The translations under genes and the position numbers were made by a program. This document shows, piece after piece, positions 44,608 through 52,851 of a stretch of 64,000 bases of DNA (positions are counted from its first letter, which is position 1; every line of letters begins with the position of its first letter). Origin of the DNA: Devosia nitrariae (GTDB taxonomy: Bacteria > Pseudomonadota > Alphaproteobacteria > Rhizobiales > Devosiaceae); the NCBI RefSeq assembly GCF_030160115.1, contig NZ_BSNS01000007.1, forward strand, positions 483,501 to 547,500, written 5' to 3'. Under the pieces are notes generated by a model, which was not told where the DNA came from, did not search any database, and was given only the letters and a program-made list of their open reading frames with translations.

Positions 44608-45584
44608 TCCGCCTCAACAATGTGGTCGCCCGTTATCGCACCGGGCGCGGCTCGATCAGTGCCGTCGATGGCGTCGACATCACCATTCCCGATGGCTGTG
44701 TTCTTGGCGTTGCGGGGGAGTCCGGCTGCGGCAAGTCGACTTTGATGAAGGTCATCTATGGCGACGTGCTGTCACCCATGTCCCTGGCCCAGGGCTCGAT
44801 CGACTACGGCTTTGCCAACGATCGCGGCGACAAGGTCACCAGCGACAATATCCAGCGCGAGTGGTTCAAGCGCATTTCCTACGTCCCGCAGAGTTCGATG
44901 AGCTCGCTCAATCCGGTCATCAAGATCGGCAGGCAGTTCACCGACTTTCCGGGCCACGAGCCGGACAAGCGCAAGGTGATGGGTGAGGTCAAGGCTTACA
45001 TTGGCAAGCTGGGCCTGCCGGTCGAGGCGCTCGATGCCTATCCGCACCAGCTTTCCGGCGGCATGCGCCAGCGCATGATGATCGCACTCGCAACCTTCTT
45101 CCAGCCCGACATCATCCTTGCCGATGAGCCGACGACTGCGCTCGACGTGGTGGTGCAGAAGGAGATCCTGATGCTCCTGATGGAGCTGCAGGAGGAGATG
45201 GGCAACACCATCATCCTCGTCTCGCACGACATGGGCGTGCACTACCAGATCACCCACCGCATGCTGATCATGTATGCGGCTAAGGCGGTGGAATATGGCG
45301 ATAGCGACAGCGTCTTCGAGGCGCCGCTCCATCCCTATACGCGGCTCCTGATCAGCTCGCTGCCCACGATCGGCGACGACCGGGCGCGCCAGGGCATTCC
45401 AGGCAGTCCGCCCAGCCTCTGGGGCGAGTTGCGCGGATGCCGCTTCGCGGCGCGCTGCCCGCTCGCAACCGACAAATGCCGGGCGGTGGAACCGCCGCTG
45501 GTCGAGCACAAGCCGGGCCACTTTGCCGCCTGCCACTACGCCGGCGCCGAGATTCCCACCTCGGGAGAACCGACATGGCAGTGA
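44604..45584 (+). CDS. ABC transporter ATPase, DppD/OppD-like
   Basis: A 326-residue ATPase: Walker A GESGCGKST, signature LSGGMRQR, Walker B IILADEPTTALD, and a C-terminal oligopeptide-type extension with Cys residues (RFAARCPLATDKC) which in OppD/OppF proteins can bind an Fe-S cluster. It starts inside the permease stop (ATGA) and overlaps the next ATPase gene by 10 bp. Confidence 0.92.
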   Translation: MIRLNNVVARYRTGRGSISAVDGVDITIPDGCVLGVAGESGCGKSTLMKVIYGDVLSPMSLAQGSIDYGFANDRGDKVTSDNIQREWFKRISYVPQSSMSSLNPVIKIGRQFTDFPGHEPDKRKVMGEVKAYIGKLGLPVEALDAYPHQLSGGMRQRMMIALATFFQPDIILADEPTTALDVVVQKEILMLLMELQEEMGNTIILVSHDMGVHYQITHRMLIMYAAKAVEYGDSDSVFEAPLHPYTRLLISSLPTIGDDRARQGIPGSPPSLWGELRGCRFAARCPLATDKCRAVEPPLVEHKPGHFAACHYAGAEIPTSGEPTWQ

Positions 45585-46405
45585 TTCTTCACACGGAAAA
45601 TCTCAACAAGACCTATCGCCTGGGCGGGCTGGGGCGTGCCAGGCACATCCAGGCGCTCGACGACGTCAATATCAAGGTCGAGAGCGACCAACCGGCCATC
45701 ATCGCGGTGGTTGGGGAATCGGGGAGCGGCAAGACGACGCTTGCCAAGACCCTGTTACGGCTGGTCGAGCCAAGTTCGGGGCAGGTGACGGTTTACGACC
45801 GGTTGGTCGCGGGGCGGGGATCGAAGCCGGGCAAGCGGGAATTCCTCGGTTCCATCCAGCCGATTTTCCAGAATCCGTTCGAGGCCTTCAGCCGCTATCG
45901 GCCCGTCGATGCCTATCTCGAGGAAACGGCGACGCGCGTCGCCGGACTTTCGGGCCGGGCCGTTGTCGACGCGCTCGAACATGCGCTCAGCGCCGTCGGC
46001 CTCGACTATGCCGATGTCCGGGGTAAATACTCCAACCAGTTCTCGGGCGGCGAGTTGCAGCGCATCTCGGTCGCCCGCGCGCTGATTCCCGAGCCGAGCC
46101 TGATCGTTGCCGACGAGCCGGTGAGCATGATCGATGCCTCACGCCGCATGATCATCATCAACCTGTTCAAGCGGCTTCGCGACGAGGCAGGGCGCAGCTT
46201 CCTCTATATCACCCACGACCTCGCCACGGCCTATTACATCAGCGACTACGTCGCCGTCATGAACAAGGGACAGGTGGTCGAGTTCGGCCGAGCCGGCGAG
46301 GTGATGTCCAACCCGCAGCACGGCTATACGCGCCTCCTCCTCGATTCCATCCCCACCACCCGCAGCCGCTGGCGGCCAAGGCCCGCGGCAGCGCCCGCCC
46401 ACTAA
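45575..46405 (+). CDS. ABC transporter ATPase, DppF/OppF-like
   Basis: A 276-residue ATPase with GESGSGKTT, FSGGELQR and Walker B LIVADEPVSMID. It is shorter than usual OppF proteins and lacks the C-terminal Cys motif found in its partner. It pairs with the preceding ATPase to form the heterodimer. The start at 45575 follows TCGGGAGAACCGAC and overlaps the upstream gene by 10 bp. The first hydrolase gene follows after 49 bp. Confidence 0.92.
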   Translation: MAVILHTENLNKTYRLGGLGRARHIQALDDVNIKVESDQPAIIAVVGESGSGKTTLAKTLLRLVEPSSGQVTVYDRLVAGRGSKPGKREFLGSIQPIFQNPFEAFSRYRPVDAYLEETATRVAGLSGRAVVDALEHALSAVGLDYADVRGKYSNQFSGGELQRISVARALIPEPSLIVADEPVSMIDASRRMIIINLFKRLRDEAGRSFLYITHDLATAYYISDYVAVMNKGQVVEFGRAGEVMSNPQHGYTRLLLDSIPTTRSRWRPRPAAAPAH

Positions 46406-46454
46406 CCTTGTATCAGCGGGCCGAGAGGCGCCGCCTCCACAAACGGGAACTGAC

Positions 46455-48041
46455 ATGAGCACCACTACCAATGCCAGCGGCGAGGTTTCGCTGTGGGGCT
46501 TGTTCGAACTCGTCCTCGAAGGCCCCTCAGAGGGTAATCCGTTCCTCGACGTCGATCTGGCCGCCACCTTCCGCCAGACCGATCGGCAGATTCGCGTCAC
46601 CGGCTTCTACGACGGCGACGGCACCTATCGCGTCCGTTTCATGCCCGAGGCGGAGGGTCAATGGACCTATGAAACGGCAAGCAACGTCAAGGAGCTCGAC
46701 GGCACTACCGGATCGGTTTCGATCGGGGCAGCCAAGCCGGGTGACCACGGGCCGGTGCGGGCCGACGGTTTGCATTTCCGCTACGCCGACGGCACCCGCT
46801 ACATCAACATCGGCACCACCGCCTATGTGTGGAACCTGCAGGGCGATGAACTCGAGGAGCAGACGCTGGCAACCCTCACCGAGGCGCCCTTCACCAAAAT
46901 CCGCATGTGCGTCTTTCCCAAGCACTACCGCTACAACCAGAACGAGCCGGAGCGATATCCTTTCGCACTGCTGAAGAAGGGAGCGAGCAAGTGGCCCGCC
47001 AAGATCGAGGACTCGGACTGGGAGTTCGATTTCGATCGGCCCGATCCCGCCTATTTCCGGCATCTCGAAAAACGCTTCGGTGAGCTTGCAGCGATCGGCG
47101 TCGAAGCGGACCTAATCGTCCTCCACCCCTACGACCGCTGGGGCTTCTCACGCATGAGCCCGGAGCAGGACGACCGTTACCTGCGCTATCTTGTGGCGCG
47201 GCTTGCCGCCTTTCCCAACGTCTGGTGGTCGATGGCCAATGAGTACGACTTCATGGCCAGCAAGTCGCTCGACGACTGGAACCGCATGATCGACGTCGTT
47301 GCCGACACCGATCCGCACGGTCACCTTCTGTCGATCCACAACGGATTTGCACCCTTCGACTACAGCCATAAGAGGATCACGCATGTCAGCATCCAGCGGC
47401 CTTATACGGAGCGCTCGATCCTCTGGCGCGAAGAGTTCGGCAAGCCGGTTTCGGTCGACGAGTGCTGCTATGAGGGCGACATCGCCGAAAACTGGGGCAA
47501 CATCAGCGGCCAGGAACTTGTGCACCGGTTCTGGATGGGCACGGTCAACGGCGGCTACGTCACGCATGGAGAGACCTACTACAACGAGGATGAGACCCTC
47601 TGGTGGGCCAAGGGCGGCAGGCTCACCGGAGAAAGCGTTCAGCGCATCGCGTACTTGAAACGCATCCTCGAGGAAGCTCCGGACGAGGGTCTCGATCCCG
47701 TTCCCAACAGCAGCTTCCACCGCATCCTCAAGAAAGGGATCGACAACGTCACCCTGCCCGAGCTCCTGGGCCCGGCGCCGGGTGAGGAGGACTGGACGCC
47801 CGCGCGTCTCCAGCATCCGACGGCCGGGCAGCCGCACCGCTATTACCTCAGTTATTTCGGCCTCAACCAGCCGCGCGAGGTGCAGGTCGCCGTGCCGCCG
47901 GGCGAGCGCTATGCGGCAATGCTCATCGATACCTGGGGCATGACCAAGACGATGGTCGGCGAGGGTGTCGAGCGCGGCGACGTGCTGAACATTCCGGCAA
48001 AGCCCTATCAGGCGCTCCTGCTGCGCCGGATAAGCGATTGA
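46455..48041 (+). CDS. DUF5060/DUF4038-type glycoside hydrolase (1), cytoplasmic
   Basis: A 528-residue protein. Residues about 10-95 are an Ig-like DUF5060 domain (LWGLFELVLEGPSEGNPFLD); about 100-420 form a (beta/alpha)8 barrel like DUF4038/GH140, with HPYDRWGF, WWSMANEYDF (E263 as probable acid/base) and PVSVDECCYEGD (E336 as probable nucleophile); about 430-528 are a beta-rich C-terminal domain. There is no signal peptide, so it acts in the cytoplasm on imported substrate. GH140 includes apiosidases, which fits the adjacent apiose genes. Specificity is inference. Confidence 0.72.
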   Translation: MSTTTNASGEVSLWGLFELVLEGPSEGNPFLDVDLAATFRQTDRQIRVTGFYDGDGTYRVRFMPEAEGQWTYETASNVKELDGTTGSVSIGAAKPGDHGPVRADGLHFRYADGTRYINIGTTAYVWNLQGDELEEQTLATLTEAPFTKIRMCVFPKHYRYNQNEPERYPFALLKKGASKWPAKIEDSDWEFDFDRPDPAYFRHLEKRFGELAAIGVEADLIVLHPYDRWGFSRMSPEQDDRYLRYLVARLAAFPNVWWSMANEYDFMASKSLDDWNRMIDVVADTDPHGHLLSIHNGFAPFDYSHKRITHVSIQRPYTERSILWREEFGKPVSVDECCYEGDIAENWGNISGQELVHRFWMGTVNGGYVTHGETYYNEDETLWWAKGGRLTGESVQRIAYLKRILEEAPDEGLDPVPNSSFHRILKKGIDNVTLPELLGPAPGEEDWTPARLQHPTAGQPHRYYLSYFGLNQPREVQVAVPPGERYAAMLIDTWGMTKTMVGEGVERGDVLNIPAKPYQALLLRRISD

Positions 48042-48057
48042 CCAACAGCGAGCACCG

Positions 48058-49566
48058 ATGATGAACGCCACTATCGCCAGATGGGACATGTTCGAGCTTG
48101 AGCTCGAAGGACCGACCGACGGCAACCCCTACCTCGAGGTCAGCCTCGAGGCGACTATCACGCAAGGCGACCGCAGCATCCGCGTGCCCGGCTTTTATGA
48201 CGGCGACGGCCGCTACCGCATCCGGTTCATGCCCGACGCCGAAGGCGAATGGACCTACACCACCTCCTCCTCGACTCCCGCCCTATCCGGCAGGACCGGC
48301 GCCCTGACCGTCACCGCCGCCCGCCCGGGCATGCATGGCCCGGTGCGGGTACGCAATGGTTTCCATTTCGCCCACGCCGACGGCAAGCCGTACCTCCCCT
48401 TCGGCACGACCTGCTACGCCTGGACCCACCAGCCCCTGGCCCTGCAGGAGGAGACGCTGGCAACGCTTTCGCAAGCCGGCTTCAACAAGATCCGCATGGG
48501 GGTGTTTCCCAAGAACTACCCCTTCAACGTCAACGAGCCGCTCCAGGACATCTTCGAGCGCAACGCCGACGGCAATCTCGATTTCGACCGGCCCAACCCG
48601 GAAGCGTTCCGGCACTTCGAGCAGCAACTGGGGCGGCTGCGCGAGATGGGGATTGAAGCCGACATCATCATCTTTCACCCCTATGACCGCTGGGGCTACG
48701 CCGACATGTCCGCCGATGAGGACTATCGCTATGTCACCTACCTCGCGGCCCGGCTGGCCGCTTATTCCAATGTCTGGTGGTCGCTTGCCAACGAATACGA
48801 CTTCCTGCTCGACACCAAGCCGATGGAGCAGTGGGACCGCTATTTCGCCATCCTCGAGGAGAACGACCCTTACGGGCACCTCAGGTCCATCCACAATGGC
48901 GACGTGCGGATGAACTACGACCATACCAAGCCCTGGGTCACCCATGTCTGCATCCAGAACTGGGACGTCAAGCGCACGCCCGAATGGCGCGAGCAGTACG
49001 GCAAGCCGGTCGTCAACGACGAGCCCGAATATGAGGGCAACATCTGGCCGGCCTGGGGCAACATCTCTGCAGAGGAGCTTGTGCACCGCTTCTGGGTGAC
49101 GCTGATGCGCGGAGGCTATGCCGGCCATGGCGAGACCTATGCGCACCCCGACGACATCATCTGGTGGGCCAAGGGCGGCAAGCTCTATGGTGAGGCGTGG
49201 AAGCGGATCGCGTTCCTGCGTCAGGTGCTGGAAGAGGATGCCGTGGAGGGTCTCACCCCCCTCGGCGGACCCGAGACGTGGCCATGGAGCCGCGTGTCGG
49301 GCGCCCGCGACGGCAATGTGCGCTACATCTATTTCGGCGAGCATCAGCCAGCCCAGTGGACCAGTGGATTGCCGCAAGAGGACGGCGACTACCAGGTCGA
49401 CATCATCGACACCTGGAACATGACCATCACCCCGGCCGAAAGGATCGCGCCGATTATCCCGCATCCAACCCGTCACGGCGCTGTGGTGCGTGGCGGCAAG
49501 CCCGACGCCGCCTTCGGCGTCAAGCTGCCGGGCCGGCCGCACCTGGCGATCAGATGTCGCGGGTAA
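48058..49566 (+). CDS. DUF5060/DUF4038-type glycoside hydrolase (2), cytoplasmic paralog
   Basis: A 502-residue paralog of the preceding protein, 16 bp downstream. Same layout: DUF5060 domain (MFELELEGPTDGNPYLEV), barrel with HPYDRWGYADMS, WWSLANEYDFL (E246) and PVVNDEPEYEGN (E322), and a shorter C-terminal domain. No signal peptide. Two successive ATG codons open the frame (48058, 48061). Divergence between the two suggests different linkages or aglycones of one substrate class. It is the last gene of the plus operon; its stop is 6 bp from the convergent arylsulfotransferase gene. Confidence 0.72.
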   Translation: MMNATIARWDMFELELEGPTDGNPYLEVSLEATITQGDRSIRVPGFYDGDGRYRIRFMPDAEGEWTYTTSSSTPALSGRTGALTVTAARPGMHGPVRVRNGFHFAHADGKPYLPFGTTCYAWTHQPLALQEETLATLSQAGFNKIRMGVFPKNYPFNVNEPLQDIFERNADGNLDFDRPNPEAFRHFEQQLGRLREMGIEADIIIFHPYDRWGYADMSADEDYRYVTYLAARLAAYSNVWWSLANEYDFLLDTKPMEQWDRYFAILEENDPYGHLRSIHNGDVRMNYDHTKPWVTHVCIQNWDVKRTPEWREQYGKPVVNDEPEYEGNIWPAWGNISAEELVHRFWVTLMRGGYAGHGETYAHPDDIIWWAKGGKLYGEAWKRIAFLRQVLEEDAVEGLTPLGGPETWPWSRVSGARDGNVRYIYFGEHQPAQWTSGLPQEDGDYQVDIIDTWNMTITPAERIAPIIPHPTRHGAVVRGGKPDAAFGVKLPGRPHLAIRCRG

Positions 49567-49572
49567 GGCCAA

Positions 49573-50850
49573 TCACATTGGCGAAGGGCAGCGCGGTGCG
49601 CCGTTCGCAAAGAAGTCGGACGGAACATACCGGGCCTCGGTGGCAACGAGGTTATGCTCGTCGTCCCAGACCATATGCCGCTCCCAGACAAGCTCGCCTT
49701 CGGGCGTGATCTCAAGGACGCGCCCGCCTTCCGCCTCAGTCAAAAGGATATTGCCGTCGGGCAAATACTGGTGCTTGCCGCGGCGCCAGCTATAGAAGGG
49801 CACGGCATCCGACCCCGCAAAGACCGTCTCGACTTCATCCTCGCCCGGGCGGATCTTGAGGATCCGGCTTTTATCCGTGCCGGTGTTGTTGTCGTAGACC
49901 GTGATCGTTCCGTCGGGCTGGAAGTCCGGATCGTGCTGCTTGAACCACGGCCCGTGACGCCACCACTTCAGGCGCCCCGTATCCGGGTCGGCGACGGCAA
50001 CGAGGTTGAGCTCCCTGAGGCTGAACAACACGTCCCCGGCCTCGAACATCGGGAAGGCATCGGCGATGTCCGCACGCAACGCCTCGGCATCATTGGGGTG
50101 GAATGGATCGTCCATATAGCGGATATCTTCGTCGGCGGTTTCAGGCGTGCGCGTGCGGATATTGAACGTCGCCTTCTGCGCATCGTCGTCGACAGCGATC
50201 ATGTCCTTGACATCGAGCTTTTTGACGGTTTCACCGGTCTCCTCGTCCAGCCAGGTAATAACATCGCCCTCCCAGGTCACCAGATGGCCTTCGCCGTCGC
50301 GGGTAATGGCATGACTGAAAGCGCCGATCCGATTCCACATCGTCGCCCCGCAGGCGTCGACCCGGGCCATGGCGCCGCCGGAATCGAAGGTCACCACCAC
50401 CGAGCCGTCCTCGAACACCTCCATGCCATGCAGCATGACGTTCTGCGGCTTGTGGTTTTCGTTGAACTGCGCGTAGCGGATCGGCCAGCGATGGACCTCG
50501 TTTCCGGCCCCGTCGTAGAGCGTGACCGAATGGAAGGATTCGTCCTGATGCTGGCTGAGGCCGGAAACGAGGATGTAGCCCTCGGCGGCCGCGCCCGTCA
50601 GAGCGCCGGAGAATCCCCGCTCGGGCCCCGCGTTGGCGCCGCCGGGAACGATCAGGTGCCGGGTGGGCTCGAGCGCCAGGTCGTTCCGCCAATTCTCGGC
50701 GATATCGAGATAGGTGCGGTGCGCGAGACCGATCTGCGGCGCGGGGAACCATCCCCACCACGACGACACGGTACCGTAGACAACGGCCATGATCACGATC
50801 GACACAACGAACAGCGTTGAGCCCATACGGTCCGCGATTGCTTGTCTCAC
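49573..50850 (-). CDS. Arylsulfotransferase (ASST)-like membrane-anchored protein
   Basis: A 425-residue protein with one N-terminal transmembrane helix (about 11-30) and a periplasmic beta-propeller-like domain. Repeats such as GNEVHRWPI, PDTGRLKWWRHG and PEGELVWERHM and the block PQNVMLHGMEVFEDGSVVV match the ASST family, which transfers sulfuryl groups between aromatic donors and acceptors through a catalytic His. Candidates are His in MLHGME and FSHAITRDGEGH. It starts with GTG three bases after the sulfotransferase gene; an ATG at 50826 is an alternative. Natural substrate unknown. Confidence 0.72.
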   Translation of the reverse strand: MRQAIADRMGSTLFVVSIVIMAVVYGTVSSWWGWFPAPQIGLAHRTYLDIAENWRNDLALEPTRHLIVPGGANAGPERGFSGALTGAAAEGYILVSGLSQHQDESFHSVTLYDGAGNEVHRWPIRYAQFNENHKPQNVMLHGMEVFEDGSVVVTFDSGGAMARVDACGATMWNRIGAFSHAITRDGEGHLVTWEGDVITWLDEETGETVKKLDVKDMIAVDDDAQKATFNIRTRTPETADEDIRYMDDPFHPNDAEALRADIADAFPMFEAGDVLFSLRELNLVAVADPDTGRLKWWRHGPWFKQHDPDFQPDGTITVYDNNTGTDKSRILKIRPGEDEVETVFAGSDAVPFYSWRRGKHQYLPDGNILLTEAEGGRVLEITPEGELVWERHMVWDDEHNLVATEARYVPSDFFANGAPRCPSPM

Positions 50851-50853
50851 TAC

Positions 50854-52350
50854 TCAGACAGCCTTTCTATCGATTTGCATCGGCTGCAGCGCGCGCTCGA
50901 TAAGGGCCGCGTGCAGCTCACCCGCGCGCCGCAGCAGGTCCAGCGAGGCGCCGGGCAGCGCGGGCGCGGCCTTGGGTGAACGGAACATGCCCAATGCCGA
51001 GAGGAGTGCCGCCTTGTCGTCGAGGCCGAGGGCCTCGGCCAAGAGCGGCAGGTGGAGAACGGGATGCGTGCTCAGCGCATCATGGTCGACGAAAATGGCC
51101 GCAGCCGGCGCCGTACGCAGCACATGCTCATAAGCGGCGATCCAATAGCCCAGCCAATAGTCCGCATGCTCGGCCCCTTCCGCACTTTCCGGGCCACCCG
51201 GAAAGGCGATCGGCCGCAGCGCCGCCCCGAACTCAAAGTGCCCGATCCCCTCCATATACTGGCGCGCGAAGCGGTCGCGGGCATGCAGGTCCAGGAACCG
51301 CCGGTGCTGGCGCATCAATGAGGCGACGTGGGCGACCGGATCGCGAACCGGGATCAGCACCTGCGCGTCGGGAAAGGCCGCCAGGATCAGCGGCAGCCGT
51401 GCGATATTGGCATTGTTCTTGGAGAGGTACCGATGAGCGCCTGGCCGGCCGGCGACGACCTTCTTCATGTGCCGGGCAAGGAATGCCTCGTACTCCGGGT
51501 AGCGGTCCTTTTCGGTCCAGATTTCGATGTGACCGTTCGCATAATGCTCGCGCCAGAAAGCCATCCAGATCATCTCTTCGAAGGCTTCGGGGCTGTCGAG
51601 ATTGACCGCGATCCCGTCGCCATGTGCCCGCTCGGCCTTCTCGCCGGCCTTATAGAAAAGACCCGAAACCCGACCCCAGAGGAGCGGCGCCATGGTGAAG
51701 GGCATGTTGCGATAGGTGGCGGAGGCGAACTCTTTATGGGCGGCCAGGAGCTCCAGGAGGATCGTCGTTCCGGCGCGCGCCAGCGAGGTGACGAACACCG
51801 GCCGCTCGGCCCGCGTTGCGGCAATGGTGCGATCCCACAATTTGTCTTCGATCGAAGCGAGCCTGATCTGGCGCGCCGGCGAAGCGAAGGCATAATTGTG
51901 CAGCGCCTTGTCGAGCGGCGAATAGGGCACCTCTGCTCCCCCGACGTCCGATTTCGCTTCGGCACCGGGTTTGCGGCCAACCTTGGCAAGCAACAGCCAG
52001 AGCGCAATGCCGCCTACGGTCGACCAGAGGATGAACGACCAGCTCATCGCGATCCCGACCGCCGTTGCGAGGCTGAAGAGGCCGATGAGACTGCCCCCGA
52101 CCACGAACAGCGCCGCGGCAAGGCACGCCGCCGCACCGATCGCAACGAGGACCAGCAGGTTCTTGAGCATCAGGAGGGTGGCGCGCTGGGCGTGCTTTTC
52201 CTTGGCCTCGTCATCGAGATCCGGATCCGCCATCGCACCAATGGCGTTCTGTGCGGTGCCGAGCATGGCAACGACGTGACGCCGCACGCTCAGCCCTTCC
52301 AGAACCGCAATGAAAGCAACGAGCCCCGCGACCAGCGCGGCGACAGCCAT
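50854..52350 (-). CDS. Membrane-anchored sulfotransferase
   Basis: A 498-residue protein. The first 130 residues hold a helix (2-22) and a pair of hydrophobic segments (about 66-128). The rest is a P-loop sulfotransferase domain: the 5'-PAPS loop is VTSLARAGTTILLELLAAH and the 3'-phosphate region LIPVRDPVAHVASLMRQH. Cytosolic placement of the domain is expected because PAPS is cytosolic. ATG 52350 overlaps the stop of the small membrane gene upstream (TGATG), with a GTG one codon before. It is followed by the arylsulfotransferase gene at +3 bp. The three genes form one unit of unknown function. Confidence 0.8.
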   Translation of the reverse strand: MAVAALVAGLVAFIAVLEGLSVRRHVVAMLGTAQNAIGAMADPDLDDEAKEKHAQRATLLMLKNLLVLVAIGAAACLAAALFVVGGSLIGLFSLATAVGIAMSWSFILWSTVGGIALWLLLAKVGRKPGAEAKSDVGGAEVPYSPLDKALHNYAFASPARQIRLASIEDKLWDRTIAATRAERPVFVTSLARAGTTILLELLAAHKEFASATYRNMPFTMAPLLWGRVSGLFYKAGEKAERAHGDGIAVNLDSPEAFEEMIWMAFWREHYANGHIEIWTEKDRYPEYEAFLARHMKKVVAGRPGAHRYLSKNNANIARLPLILAAFPDAQVLIPVRDPVAHVASLMRQHRRFLDLHARDRFARQYMEGIGHFEFGAALRPIAFPGGPESAEGAEHADYWLGYWIAAYEHVLRTAPAAAIFVDHDALSTHPVLHLPLLAEALGLDDKAALLSALGMFRSPKAAPALPGASLDLLRRAGELHAALIERALQPMQIDRKAV

Positions 52351-52592
52351 CACTTAGGCGTATCCGCCTGGTCCGCGGTTCGGCTTCTTCGCAGGATACG
52401 TTTCAGGGGGTACCAGACGAAACCGGCAATGGCCAATACGACGACGGCGACCACCGCAACCATGGTTCCAATGGCGGTGAGCCCGGCACCCGGGCCGACA
52501 TAGGCAAAGGCTGGTGGGGAGAACAGCAAGGCGGCGGCAAATGCAGCCAAAGCAGGACCGGTCACGGCACTACGGGTGGCCTGCAAGGACAT
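52350..52592 (-). CDS. Small membrane protein with AYVGPGAG motif (80 aa)
   Basis: An 80-residue protein: signal peptide or first helix (about 12-30), then the motif FAYVGPGAGLTAIGTMVAVV, a second helix (about 40-62) and a basic tail WYPLKRILRRSR. I have the impression that this motif recurs in short proteins next to sulfotransferase and related genes, but cannot name the family. AAGGA precedes the ATG. It is the first gene of the sulfotransferase unit and is translationally coupled to it. Confidence 0.75.
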   Translation of the reverse strand: MSLQATRSAVTGPALAAFAAALLFSPPAFAYVGPGAGLTAIGTMVAVVAVVVLAIAGFVWYPLKRILRRSRTADQADTPK

Positions 52593-52678
52593 GGCAGAGT
52601 TCCTTCAAGCTTGAGATATTTTCGGCACGGAATGCACCAGACAACAAAGTTCTTCTTCAACGCAGATTGCTTACATCT

Positions 52679-52768
52679 GTTCCCGCGTTGGCTCTCGAAC
52701 GCTCGAACCACGGGAACGTACGTCAACTTCGCCGCCTATCGTGGCACCAACATGGGCCTATCGTGGCA
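52679..52768. promoter_or_regulatory. Candidate operator region upstream of the sulfotransferase unit
   Basis: A 13-bp direct repeat, GCCTATCGTGGCA, occurs at 52734-52746 and 52756-52768, exactly 22 bp apart (two helical turns on the same face). Next to it, an imperfect dyad GTTCCCG...CGGGAAC spans about 52679-52717. Both lie in the 259-bp gap between the chromate transporter stop and the small membrane protein start, which holds no gene I can support. The spacing suggests binding of a dimeric regulator. Confidence 0.35.
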
Positions 52769-52851
52769 TGATCATGATCCGACACGAGAATTGACTTGCA
52801 GCGCGCGCCGTGCGCCTACAGCCCCCTTGGCAAGCATTCGCGCTGCCAGCT

